Assembly: GCA_029860345.1 (NCBI GenBank)
Contig: JAOUBJ010000007.1
Span: 155,211-219,210, forward strand
Direction of reading: 5' to 3'
Length of the DNA: 64,000 nucleotides
Source of the DNA: Candidatus Zixiibacteriota bacterium
Lineage (GTDB): Bacteria > Zixibacteria > MSB-5A5 > GN15 > FEB-12
The notes under the pieces are model-generated. The model worked only from the letters and a program-made list of their open reading frames with translations, was not told the origin of the DNA and made no database searches. Made by a program: the position numbers and the translations under genes. The stretch's first letter is position 1. Every line of letters starts with the position of its first letter. Below, piece by piece: positions 52,163 through 60,832 of this stretch.

Positions 52163-53953
52163 ATGAATACGATCACTAAGGAAATCAACAACCTTGTTAG
52201 CTGGAAACCGTGGTCGTCCGGTCTGGATGATCTTGGTGTCGGTTTCTTGATGGTGAGTCATGACGGGCGGCTTGAGGACTATAATCATGCTGCATCCGAA
52301 ATGCTCGTTCTCGATGACAAGAGTTCGACCGAGCCTGTTCATATATCGGACCTGGCCCATGTTCTCGGATCCAGCTTAAACGATGCCGTCAACGATCTCG
52401 GTCCGGAGCGCCCTCGGTCACACCAAAGAGGATTACCTTGCTCGAACTGCAAGGGACGACACATGTTGTTGGACATCTCTTGTCTTTATGTTGGTAGTGA
52501 TGACGGGTCGTTTGCTATCTGCTTCTTGCACGACCTGCAGCGGCGACATCACATTTCAGACGACGAGCGCTTTTTAAGGCAGGAGTTACAAATACTTTCA
52601 GATGTTGCGGCTGCCTTGTCGTCATCCAGCGAACTTGTCCAGCTTCTTAAAGTGATTCTCACCGGTGCTACAGCCTCTCAAGGGTTGGGATTCAACCGCG
52701 CCTTTTTGTTCATGCACCAGGAGGACACCAACGAATTGGTCGGCCAGATGGCGGTGGGTCCGCTTTCGGCCGAAGAGGCCGGCAGTATTTGGCGTAACCT
52801 GGACGCCATGCGTCTTTCGCTTGAAGAGTTACTGGACAATAAACAACACCAGCCGGACGAACTCTCGGATGGAATCACCCAGTTGATTACCGATTTCAGA
52901 GTCAGCCTTGATGAAGAATCCATGATCAGTCGCGTTTGTCGCCAGGGTGAATGGTTGAACCTGACCGAGTCGGATGACCTCGATGCCGTCACCATGGCTC
53001 TGGCCGAACGGTTGGGCACGAACAAGCTGGCCTTGGTTCCTATGGTAAGCAAGGGTCACCTTTTGGGACTACTGGCTGCTGATAATCAAATCACCGGCCA
53101 TCCCATCTCCGATGAAGCCGTGCATCTTCTACAAGTCCTTGCCAACCAGGCTGCGGTGGCCATGGAACGAGCACGTTTGTACGAGGCACAACGCGAACGC
53201 AGGTGCGAGTTGGAACGGATCAACACACTGCTTGCTGAATCGCAGAGCCAGATTATTAAGTTCGAGAAAATGTCCGTAATAGGCGAGCTAACATCGGCCA
53301 TCGCCCACGAACTTCGCAATCCTCTGACGGTAGTTGGCGGCTTTGCCAACCTTATGTTGAAAGCCGAATTGCCCGAGGAAAACCGTGAGTATCTGAGTAT
53401 AATCGCCGCAGAAATCAAACGGGCGGAGTCTGTTCTTCACCAGGTTCTTGATTTTTCGCAGGCCAGCAAAGGCGACAATCAGCCGATCGACTTTTCCCAA
53501 CTCGTCCAGCGCAGCATGGAGCTGTTGAAAGGTCGCCTCTCGGCCAGGGAGTTGCCGATGTATCTATCGTTGGCCGGCACTCCTCTCAGGGTGTTTGGCA
53601 ACTACGACCAGTTGTCACACGCCGTGTACCAGTTTCTGAAGTTTGTGGCCGAGGACCTGGTTCAGTTGGGAGATGCGGAAGTGCGCACCGAATCGAAAGA
53701 CGACCTGGCCGTGATGCTTGTCAAGATCAGGTGTCCTGAGGACCAACGTGACAAAGTGCGAAAGTCCCTGCAGCAAATCTTCACGCAAAACAGAACTTCG
53801 CAGCGTTTGACCATCCTGGTGGCCGGTGAGACCGTTAGATATCACGGCGGAAACCTGGGTATTGCTTGCGGCGCTGATATTCCACCGTCGCTGTATATCG
53901 AACTGCCAACTATGAAGGAGCCGGAAAGTGAAACCGCGCATACTGGTGGTTGA
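52163..53953 (+). CDS. PAS-GAF histidine-kinase-like protein with degenerate ATPase domain
   Basis: A 596-residue protein with an N-terminal PAS-like domain (about 15-130), a GAF domain (about 155-345), a coiled coil, and a HisKA domain with a normal H box (SAIAHELRNPLTVVGG, about 376). The C-terminal domain (about 460-590) occupies the place of the GHKL ATPase, but the N box (LSHAVYQFLKFV) lacks its Asn and no G boxes with GxGxG were found. ATP binding is doubtful; it may receive phosphate from another kinase. The last 26 bp overlap the response regulator gene. Confidence 0.75.
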   Translation: MNTITKEINNLVSWKPWSSGLDDLGVGFLMVSHDGRLEDYNHAASEMLVLDDKSSTEPVHISDLAHVLGSSLNDAVNDLGPERPRSHQRGLPCSNCKGRHMLLDISCLYVGSDDGSFAICFLHDLQRRHHISDDERFLRQELQILSDVAAALSSSSELVQLLKVILTGATASQGLGFNRAFLFMHQEDTNELVGQMAVGPLSAEEAGSIWRNLDAMRLSLEELLDNKQHQPDELSDGITQLITDFRVSLDEESMISRVCRQGEWLNLTESDDLDAVTMALAERLGTNKLALVPMVSKGHLLGLLAADNQITGHPISDEAVHLLQVLANQAAVAMERARLYEAQRERRCELERINTLLAESQSQIIKFEKMSVIGELTSAIAHELRNPLTVVGGFANLMLKAELPEENREYLSIIAAEIKRAESVLHQVLDFSQASKGDNQPIDFSQLVQRSMELLKGRLSARELPMYLSLAGTPLRVFGNYDQLSHAVYQFLKFVAEDLVQLGDAEVRTESKDDLAVMLVKIRCPEDQRDKVRKSLQQIFTQNRTSQRLTILVAGETVRYHGGNLGIACGADIPPSLYIELPTMKEPESETAHTGG

Positions 53954-54305
53954 TGACGATGACGGCATCCGCGCCCTCTATCTGACCGAACTGGTCCGGG
54001 CCGGGTACGAAGTTGCGGCGGTTGACTCAGGCGGTGCGGCTGTCGCGTTGGCCTCCCGGGAAAAATTCGCGATTATTATTCTGGACATCGAAATGCCCGA
54101 CATGTCGGGTATCGAAGCCTTGTCTCATTTGCGTCGGGTCAGCCCGGACACGCCGGTGATCCTGAACACGGCCTACAGCAACTACAAGCAAGACTTCCAA
54201 TCCTGGCTGGCCGATGCCTATGTTCTGAAATCGTCGGACCTGGAACCGCTCAAACATAACATCAGGAAGTTGATTGATCCCGTTGAACACCAAGACCAAA
54301 AATGA
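53928..54305 (+). CDS. CheY-like response regulator 1
   Basis: A 125-residue single receiver domain: acidic triad VVDDDD, phospho-acceptor in IILDIEMPDMSG, NTAYSNY for the switch Thr/Ser position, and Lys in VLKSSD. No output domain, so it acts on a protein target such as FliM. Starts inside the kinase-like gene. Confidence 0.88.
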   Translation: MKPRILVVDDDDGIRALYLTELVRAGYEVAAVDSGGAAVALASREKFAIIILDIEMPDMSGIEALSHLRRVSPDTPVILNTAYSNYKQDFQSWLADAYVLKSSDLEPLKHNIRKLIDPVEHQDQK

Positions 54306-54642
54306 CAAAAGCCTGGACCTGGTTGATCAGGTCGACGGACTCGCCGAAGAGGTTAGGATTCTGGCTCTGAATCTGGCTATCTACCTGGCCAAAACCAAAT
54401 CCGAATCGGAGCAACTTAGCCAGCTTGAACCGGACTTTATTCGGCTGGTAAACGGTACCGTGAGCGTACTTCAGGAGATTGAGAGGATTATTGCAGCCGC
54501 AAGGAATCTTGAAACACTGGTTTACGACGTCCCTTCAGGCAAGTTCCGGCGCGACCAAATAGAACTCAGACTCCGCTCAATCCTGGACCACTGTGGTCGG
54601 ATTATGACGGCTCTGGGCAAGGGTGGCCCGATTGAAAAGTGA
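54274..54642 (+). CDS. Small helical hypothetical protein
   Basis: A 122-residue, mostly alpha-helical protein without recognised domain. Two amphipathic helices (about 15-60 and 62-90) resemble a histidine-phosphotransfer or coiled-coil partner but no conserved His stands out. The start is TTG with AGGAAG 5 nt upstream, overlapping the receiver gene. It could couple the kinase-like proteins to the receivers. Confidence 0.5.
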   Translation: MIPLNTKTKNDKSLDLVDQVDGLAEEVRILALNLAIYLAKTKSESEQLSQLEPDFIRLVNGTVSVLQEIERIIAAARNLETLVYDVPSGKFRRDQIELRLRSILDHCGRIMTALGKGGPIEK

Positions 54643-54915
54643 CGAGCCGGCTCAATTCTGGCTTGAACAGGTGCAGATACCATGCCAAGTGACGATATAC
54701 AGGATATAGATTGGATGCGGCCGGCTCTGACTCATTGTCGGGATTTCCGGCTGATCACGGTTCAGCCGTTTCGGGCCGCGGTTGTGACAATAGCTCGGAC
54801 GAGTATATGAGAACCCTGACCGCGATGGAGACAACGTGGATTCAAAAACGGAATCTTGTCGGCTTACTGAAGCGATGACTGCTACCATCGAGTGCACTGA
54901 TGAGGCGAATGGATT
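54643..54915. other. Gap within the signalling operon
   Basis: About 270 bp without a supported full gene. A possible 27-codon frame (GTG at 54836, GGAG 5 nt upstream) overlaps the next ATG as ATGA; it may be a small upstream ORF for translational coupling. No promoter is obvious. Confidence 0.35.
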
Positions 54916-55332
54916 ATGAACACTCCGGTATTAGATAAACTCACTGAAATGGCCAAAAACCGAGGAAGGCCGTACAAAGTGTTGATAGTGGACGACGAAC
55001 AGTGGGTTCGTGAGGTCTTCAGGGATTTCTGCAATCTTACGGATGCTTTTAAGGTCGAGTTGGCTCCCGACGGAGCCGAGGCCGTCAGAATGGCCGGTGA
55101 TAGCGAATATGATCTGATCACTCTGGACCTCATAATGCCCGAGATGTCCGGGTTGGAAGTACTTACAGCCATAAAAGAGGTGGCGCCAAAGGTGCCCATA
55201 ATGGTCATAACCGGCAATGCCACCGAAAAACTCGTGCATCAGGCCGGTGTACTCGGGGCCTGCCGAGTGATGTACAAACCAGTGATGCTGGAGAGCTTTA
55301 TTTCTGAGATGACGTCCACGCTGGACCGATGA
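54916..55332 (+). CDS. CheY-like response regulator 2
   Basis: A 138-residue receiver with a short N-terminal extension: IVDDEQWVREV acidic pair, LDLIMPEMSG around the acceptor Asp, ITGNAT for the switch residue, and YKPV for the conserved Lys-Pro. The protein may transmit a signal to the flagellar motor or to other regulators. Confidence 0.88.
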   Translation: MNTPVLDKLTEMAKNRGRPYKVLIVDDEQWVREVFRDFCNLTDAFKVELAPDGAEAVRMAGDSEYDLITLDLIMPEMSGLEVLTAIKEVAPKVPIMVITGNATEKLVHQAGVLGACRVMYKPVMLESFISEMTSTLDR

Positions 55333-55338
55333 GGATCG

Positions 55339-55812
55339 ATGAAAGTGGCCAAAGAGGAAAATGAGGGGCATGAACAATCAAGAAAGAGGAGCTACGGGGG
55401 CAATGGCATGAAGAGTGAAATCTCGATACTGATTGTGGACGACGAATCAACGATGCGCAATCTGCTGGAAAAGATTCTGGCCCGGGAGGGATACCAGATG
55501 CACTCGGTCTGTGACGGCCAGGTGGCTCTGGAATACCTCGAGAATCACAAAGTCGACATCGTTATCTCTGATATGAAAATGCCCAAGATGGACGGTTTTG
55601 AACTGCTCAAGAACATCAAACAACACCATCCGGGCGTGGGTGTCATAATTATGACCGCCTATGGCGACACCTACACGGTCAAGGATGCGCTCCTCTTGGG
55701 AGCCGATGAGTATGTCACCAAGCCGTTCAAGAGCTATGAGATCTCCCTGGTAGTAGAACGAGCTTACTGGCGAATTCTCTCGTCCTGCAACCAGATGACC
55801 ACCGAGTTGTAG
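55339..55812 (+). CDS. CheY-like response regulator 3
   Basis: A 157-residue single receiver: IVDDESTMRNL, ISDMKMPKMDG, IMTAYGD and TKPF are all canonical. The N-terminal 23 residues are charged; an internal ATG at 55408 gives a protein starting directly at MKSEISILIVDDE and may be the true start. The first ATG follows GAGG and lies 6 bp after the previous stop. The receiver ends in a helical tail with no output domain. Confidence 0.88.
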   Translation: MKVAKEENEGHEQSRKRSYGGNGMKSEISILIVDDESTMRNLLEKILAREGYQMHSVCDGQVALEYLENHKVDIVISDMKMPKMDGFELLKNIKQHHPGVGVIIMTAYGDTYTVKDALLLGADEYVTKPFKSYEISLVVERAYWRILSSCNQMTTEL

Positions 55813-55822
55813 TAGGAGTGAC

Positions 55823-57235
55823 ATGAGCGCCAGCCAAGCCCAAAGTACCGCGACCCGCCGCCGAATTCGGGTGACAATCACCAAGGATTCCATGAAGGTG
55901 GTTATCGTCATCAGCCGACCGGAATCCGAAGAGCCGAATATTACCGTGGAAGAGGTCAGGAACGCTCTGACCCAGGCTGGTGTGGTGTATGGTATCGACG
56001 AGGATGTGATTTCCGAAAGTGTCACCATGGCTGAGTATGAAAAGCCGATCGAGGTTGCCAAAGGCCAGCCGCCGGTCAAAGGCTCCGACTCCGAATTTGA
56101 AACCTTTTTCCAAACCGAGAATCGCTTTCAGCCACAGGAAGATGAAGAGGGTCGCATCGACTACCGCGACATGAAGTATATCCAGAATACCCACAAGGGT
56201 GATGTACTGATCCGACGGAAGCCGCCTACCGACGGGGTCAACGGCAAGGGGGTCGATGGTCGCGAGATAGTCGCTCCCAGAGGTCGCAACATACCATTCA
56301 ACAACGGCGAAAACACAAAGGTCTCCGACGACGGCCTCGAATTGATTTCTACGGTCGACGGCGCCATTGTCTACTCGCGAGGTCGAGTGTCGGTCAAAGA
56401 TGTAATGGTCATCAACAACGTTGACTTCAACGTCGGCAATATCGATGCAGTCGGTTCGCTGCGTGTCAGCGGCAAGATCAACACCGGGTTTTCCGTCAAT
56501 GTCGGTGGCGATCTGGAAGTCAGCGGTAATGTCGACGACGCCAAGATACACGTGAAGGGCAACATCCTGGTTCGTGGCGGCTTCCTGGGTGCCGGCGAGG
56601 GTGAGATGCATGCCGATGGTGATATCACCGTCAAATATGCCGTGGGTCAGAAGCTCAGCGCCGGCGGCAGTATCATTGTCGGCGGCGAACTGCTCAACTG
56701 CCATGTCACGGCCAAAGATTCTGTCGTTGTAAAGGGACGCAAGGGTAAGATCGTTGGCGGCGAAATCAATGCCGGTAAGAAAATCGAAGCGGCCGTCATC
56801 GGCTCCGATGCCGGAACCGTTACTTCACTGACGGTTGCTTTCGATGCTGAGGCGATGCGGTTGTTCCACGAGGCTCGCCATGAGATCAGCCGGTTGAAAG
56901 CCGACGATGAGCGCGTCAAGGAAAACCTCGTACAGCTGTATAAGCTCCAGATGGCCGGCAAACTGAATGACCAGCAGAAAGCGGGTCTGGCCAAGCTTGA
57001 GGAATTCAAGAATTCTGTTCCTGATGCACTGGCGACGGTGGAAAAACGTAAGGCTGAAGTTGAGGAACGCCTCAAGAAACTGTGCGATTCCAAAATCATC
57101 GCCAGCGAAATCATGCATGCCGGTGTTAAGGCGCATGTTGGGGTGTTGGTCAAAGAAGTCGATGAAGACCTATTGGCTGTGCAACTCAGCCAGGACGGCC
57201 ATCGGATCATCGAGGAAAAGTACAAAAAGAGCTAA
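55823..57235 (+). CDS. FapA/DUF342 domain protein
   Basis: A 470-residue cytoplasmic protein. The N-terminal part (about 20-170) is followed by a right-handed beta-helix (about 170-345; VNGKGVDGREIVAP, then regular GNILVRGGFLG-type turns) and a C-terminal coiled coil (about 350-440). This is the FapA/DUF342 plan, found near flagellar and chemotaxis genes in many bacteria. In Vibrio, FapA is linked to flagellar assembly; the molecular role remains poorly known. Last gene of the long locus. Confidence 0.88.
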   Translation: MSASQAQSTATRRRIRVTITKDSMKVVIVISRPESEEPNITVEEVRNALTQAGVVYGIDEDVISESVTMAEYEKPIEVAKGQPPVKGSDSEFETFFQTENRFQPQEDEEGRIDYRDMKYIQNTHKGDVLIRRKPPTDGVNGKGVDGREIVAPRGRNIPFNNGENTKVSDDGLELISTVDGAIVYSRGRVSVKDVMVINNVDFNVGNIDAVGSLRVSGKINTGFSVNVGGDLEVSGNVDDAKIHVKGNILVRGGFLGAGEGEMHADGDITVKYAVGQKLSAGGSIIVGGELLNCHVTAKDSVVVKGRKGKIVGGEINAGKKIEAAVIGSDAGTVTSLTVAFDAEAMRLFHEARHEISRLKADDERVKENLVQLYKLQMAGKLNDQQKAGLAKLEEFKNSVPDALATVEKRKAEVEERLKKLCDSKIIASEIMHAGVKAHVGVLVKEVDEDLLAVQLSQDGHRIIEEKYKKS

Positions 57236-57276
57236 ACCCCTGCTCTGTCCTTCAAAACGTCTTCCCAAGAATTGAC

Positions 57277-57305
57277 TTGAAAACCGGTCGGGCTTGCGAT
57301 ATATT
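57277..57305 (+). promoter_or_regulatory. Sigma70 promoter of tRNA-Ser
   Basis: TTGAAA (57277-57282), a 17-bp spacer and TATATT (57300-57305), 25 nt before the tRNA 5' end. Confidence 0.7.
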
Positions 57306-57330
57306 GGCTTGTCTTTGGTATCGTTTAGTC

Positions 57331-57423
57331 GGAGAGGTGGCCGAGCGGCTGAAGGCGGCGGATTGCTAATCCGTTATAGGGGTCATGCCTCTATCCAGGG
57401 TTCGAATCCCTGCCTCTCCGCCA
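57331..57423 (+). tRNA. tRNA-Ser (GCT)
   Basis: A long-variable-arm class II tRNA: GGAGAGG acceptor with CCTCTCC, D arm GGCCGAGCGGCTGAAGGC, anticodon loop ATTGCTAAT giving GCT, extra arm, T loop TTCGAAT, discriminator G, and an encoded CCA at 57421-57423. Eight T follow directly. Confidence 0.96.
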
Positions 57424-57493
57424 TTTTTTTTGGTATTGTGTTTTCACTACAGGAGCTACAGCAATCGTGGGGTGGCAGTTCATAGCTGTGTAG

Positions 57494-58582
57494 TCAAAAG
57501 CCCTCTGGAACTAGCTCAAGGCGGTTTATACTCTCATTAACATACTGCAGGCTCTCGTGTACCCTGGCGACGTCCTCATAGTCCCAGTAGCGAAGTTTGT
57601 CTCGGAGGTTTTGGACACCATCAGCATGGCTTCGGATTCGATCCAACTGGGATTGATCAGAGACAGCCACGACCCCTTGGACCGCCGGGTTGTTAAGTGA
57701 CTTGAGAAGATTCACTATCAAGCTATCTATGCTTCCCTTAGTCTGCACCTCAAATACATAAACCACTCGGCCCATGTTTCCTATGGTCGCCTCCCAGACG
57801 GTATCAACAACAGAACCTTGAGATACCTTCTTTTCAATACTGGATTCGAAGCCCAGCCACCGACCTATTTCACGGAGCTTGTCACGAATGTCATTGTGGA
57901 TAAATCGAGAATCCGCTCTGATTGGTTCAGTTGTTTCGGCTTCTTTCTTCGGACGGCTTGTGTGAATCCTACTCAGGTTATCCTCAACTTGAAGCTCATC
58001 CCAGATGAAGTAGTCAACCGCCAAAAGGGTTGTATCAGAGAATCCAGCATTACTGAGCTCTACTGCAATTGTCTTGCAGACTTGGCAAAGGTTGTCATAT
58101 ACTTCTCCAGTCAGTTGATAGTCGTAACGGGGCAGGTTGTCGACCCCTAAGTAGTCCAAGGCTACAAATGCTCGTCTGTTCCATAGCATGAATTCATCAG
58201 GGTGTGTCTTGCACAGCAACTCACTAATTGTGGCCGGTCCCATCCCCTTTATCTCACCGCGAAAGGAATCCCAGCGTTGGGATATGTTGGTCTGACCCCA
58301 GATGAGTTCTGCCAGCCTGCGTCTCAGATTATCCAGGCCATTGTCCTCGATAATCTTGTCAATAACATAGTGCTTGTTCCCCCATATGAGCATCGCCCAC
58401 AACTTCGACATATAGTCAAATATCCCATCCTCGTCAATCGCGAGCAGCACATCCTTAGTGTATCCACCGTAAACCTGGATAAGTCCTGATCTCTCTTCCC
58501 AATCAGTCTTGAACTTCTCAGGCTCCTCCTTCAACCGGTTGACGAATGCCCCAATATGCTGTGTCAGTAACTCTCTATTCAC
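57494..58582 (-). CDS. Probable PD-(D/E)xK-type nuclease of a defence-like system
   Basis: A 362-residue protein. The N-terminal half has a helical region with GMGPATISELLCKTHPDEFM then WNRRAFVALDYLG, a pattern seen in HhH-like domains of restriction proteins. The C-terminal part has VVDTVWEATIG and VYVFEVQTKGS; the Asp and E-x-Q of these fit a PD-(D/E)xK nuclease core. It lies 71 bp from tRNA-Ser, a common integration point, and faces it. I chose the GTG at 58582 because GGAGGAG lies 8 nt upstream; an earlier GTG at 58600 contains that site. Function remains an inference. Confidence 0.6.
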   Translation of the reverse strand: MNRELLTQHIGAFVNRLKEEPEKFKTDWEERSGLIQVYGGYTKDVLLAIDEDGIFDYMSKLWAMLIWGNKHYVIDKIIEDNGLDNLRRRLAELIWGQTNISQRWDSFRGEIKGMGPATISELLCKTHPDEFMLWNRRAFVALDYLGVDNLPRYDYQLTGEVYDNLCQVCKTIAVELSNAGFSDTTLLAVDYFIWDELQVEDNLSRIHTSRPKKEAETTEPIRADSRFIHNDIRDKLREIGRWLGFESSIEKKVSQGSVVDTVWEATIGNMGRVVYVFEVQTKGSIDSLIVNLLKSLNNPAVQGVVAVSDQSQLDRIRSHADGVQNLRDKLRYWDYEDVARVHESLQYVNESINRLELVPEGF

Positions 58583-58619
58583 TCGTTCTTCTCCTCCCAC
58601 GGTTGGCGGTTATGAGTCT

Positions 58620-58648
58620 TATATAGCTGACGAAAATTGGAATTACAA
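58620..58648 (-). promoter_or_regulatory. Promoter of the nuclease-like gene
   Basis: On the minus strand TTGTAA (58643-58648), a 17-bp spacer and TATATA (58620-58625), about 38 nt before the start codon. Confidence 0.55.
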
Positions 58649-58739
58649 GCCCATTTCTAAAGGTCTGACATTTCATGTAGGAGTCAGTCGCTCTCCGGCC
58701 CATCCGCTCGCGGTGCGTGCCCAGGCTCATCCCCCAACC

Positions 58740-60542
58740 TCAAACGGATTGCAGGAAGACTTTCAGGTTGGAAGATTCGCCTGCAAGTTTCAACTTACGG
58801 CGGATGGTCTTGCGTTGGTTGTTGACAGTGTGAATCGAAGTACTTAAGGTCTCGGCAATCGACGCGGTCGATAAGCCGGACTTGATCAGGTTACAAATCT
58901 CAAGCTCCCTCGGTGACAAACGATCAAAGCGGCGATCAAGTTCGTTGACAAACGGCGCCGCGATATCATCCAGACAAGTCTTGAGTAGGGTCAAATAATG
59001 TTCGTTCTGGCGGCTGGACCGTTTCTGAAGTTTCGTTATGATCGGCGTCAGGATACGGTCGACATTCGTCTGCAATTGGCGCTTGAGAAGTTTCCTTTCA
59101 TTCTCGATTTGCGACATCACCTCGCGCAAAGCCACGTTCTTCTCCTGAAGCGCGATCTGCTCGGCTTGCAGTTTCGTGTTGGTTGTCCGAAGCTCTTCTT
59201 CGGTCTGTTTGAGTCTGGAGATATCGGTGACGACGGCAAAACTACCGACAAAGTTCCCGCTGAGATCAAACAGCGCCTGGGGCGAGACGATAGCCGGTAA
59301 ATCGGCTCCCAGCTTTGTTTTCCAGACGACTTCATAAGGCCGAAAGCCTTCGTCTTTGTTGTGTGCGATCCGATCATAGAATACGTCCTGATCACGTTCA
59401 TCCAAAAAAGCGGCGGCCGATGTCCCCACCAGTTCATGTTCGGCATATCCCAACATCCGGCAGAACCGTTCGTTGGCAAAAGTGACGTTGCAGTTTTCAT
59501 CGAAAGCACCCAGCCCTTCGTTCATCGATTCCACCAGGAGACGGTACCGTTTTTCACTTTCCTCCAGGGCGGTGCGATCACGACGGCGCTGCAAGAGCGG
59601 CCAGATTTCCTGAATCAATTGAGATAGCTGGTTTGCATCTTCAGGTGTGTACGGCGTCACCTTGTTGGCCACGCCGATTACCGCCACGATTTTCTGGTCG
59701 GAATATATGGGGACACTCATCTGACGAAGTATCGGTGCATGTCCCCCCGGGTATCCACGTTTAAGGGGATCGGCCGCGACGCTGCTGTTGGCAATAGTGA
59801 CCTCCTGCGTGCGCACTGCGTCGGCCCAGGAGTCGGCAGAGGCCACAGCACAGACAAGAGCTCGATTGGCAATCAGTCCCTGGCTCCCTTGCGGCTGTGT
59901 CCAGTTGGGAATCGTCAGCGAGGTACCATCCTCAGAGAGCAGGGCCAGAAATCCGCAAGCACTCGAAGTGAGGGTGAGACATTCCATCAGGGCCAGATTC
60001 GTAAGCTCGCGCTGTGATGAAACCTGGGCGCGGTCGAGTTGCACCACCGCCCGCAAACGTGCTTCTTCCAACGAGTGCTCGGCGTGAGCTTTGTTCGAGC
60101 CCGTGATGTCGGTAATGAGAATATCCAACCGATTGTCCGCGGAACCTTCGGCAGCCGCCAACCGATATTTGAAGCGACCCAGGCGTGTGCTGATGCCATT
60201 TGGAGTAAGACGACACTCGAACAGACCAGCTCCATCGGCCGCAGCCAGCTTTGCTCTTGCCCCTTCCAGTTCCTCCGGATGAACCACGGCTTGAATCAAG
60301 TCATCAAGTGTTTTTGGCGCAGGATTGCAACCTGCGGTGATGCTGTCAATGTCTCCGGCCAGAGTGGCCAGTCGTCCGGTAGAGGTGTCAACCGCACAGA
60401 AAAGCAGATTCGACGAGTTGAGGAGGAAATCCAGTTGTTCGACACTTATCGAGACCTCATCGGACCGGCGCCGGTCGTCGGGTCCAGCAACGCCTTGAGC
60501 CGATGCGGTCTTGCAGGTTCCATTCTTGGCCATATTGTCCAC
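58740..60542 (-). CDS. PAS/GAF sensor with LuxR-type HTH
   Basis: A 600-residue cytoplasmic regulator. A PAS-like N-terminal part (about 30-155) is followed by a GAF domain (about 165-330), a PAS domain (about 340-460, YRLLVESMNEGLGAFDENCN), a coiled coil, and a C-terminal LuxR/GerE HTH (about 535-595, LSPRELEICNLIKSGLSTAS). No receiver or kinase domain, so it probably senses a ligand or redox state directly. It is divergent from the DUF4097-like gene and may control it through the inverted repeats between them. The GTG at 60542 or the ATG at 60533 is the start. Confidence 0.85.
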   Translation of the reverse strand: MDNMAKNGTCKTASAQGVAGPDDRRRSDEVSISVEQLDFLLNSSNLLFCAVDTSTGRLATLAGDIDSITAGCNPAPKTLDDLIQAVVHPEELEGARAKLAAADGAGLFECRLTPNGISTRLGRFKYRLAAAEGSADNRLDILITDITGSNKAHAEHSLEEARLRAVVQLDRAQVSSQRELTNLALMECLTLTSSACGFLALLSEDGTSLTIPNWTQPQGSQGLIANRALVCAVASADSWADAVRTQEVTIANSSVAADPLKRGYPGGHAPILRQMSVPIYSDQKIVAVIGVANKVTPYTPEDANQLSQLIQEIWPLLQRRRDRTALEESEKRYRLLVESMNEGLGAFDENCNVTFANERFCRMLGYAEHELVGTSAAAFLDERDQDVFYDRIAHNKDEGFRPYEVVWKTKLGADLPAIVSPQALFDLSGNFVGSFAVVTDISRLKQTEEELRTTNTKLQAEQIALQEKNVALREVMSQIENERKLLKRQLQTNVDRILTPIITKLQKRSSRQNEHYLTLLKTCLDDIAAPFVNELDRRFDRLSPRELEICNLIKSGLSTASIAETLSTSIHTVNNQRKTIRRKLKLAGESSNLKVFLQSV

Positions 60543-60629
60543 GGCGCCATTATGGCGCTACCTTGTACTTGTGCGGTCGTTTTGTCCGGCCGGTCGCAAT
60601 CCTATGTTCCGTAAGGTTATCGGCAAGAT

Positions 60630-60646
60630 TGTGCATTATCTGCACA
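60630..60646. promoter_or_regulatory. Palindrome TGTGCA-N5-TGCACA
   Basis: A perfect 6-bp inverted repeat around 5 nt, about 90 bp upstream of the LuxR-type gene. Candidate operator; no regulator family fits precisely. Confidence 0.4.
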
Positions 60647-60738
60647 GCTTGACTTTCTCTCCTTTTTCCCTGCGACCAATGGGAAAAACCGGTTGCGGTT
60701 TGGCCTGAGTTGAGCATAATTGGTAAGTTGTGGGGAAA

Positions 60739-60772
60739 CTACCTATCGTGTAAGACGTATTAAGATAGGTAG
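60739..60772. promoter_or_regulatory. Long inverted repeat CTACCTATC-N16-GATAGGTAG
   Basis: Perfect 9-bp arms around 16 nt, 60 bp upstream of the DUF4097-like gene. The spacing fits two successive major grooves, so a dimeric LuxR-type protein is a plausible binder. Confidence 0.5.
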
Positions 60773-60832
60773 AACTGGGCCTTGAGCCCGTGATAGGAAA
60801 CAGCAACGGCAAGAATCGGAGCCGAGAGCGAT

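Noticed and set aside
51305..53953. One histidine kinase split by a frameshift into two genes
   Set aside because: The second gene has its own start, PAS and GAF sensors and a second HisKA domain, so it is not the missing ATPase half of the first.
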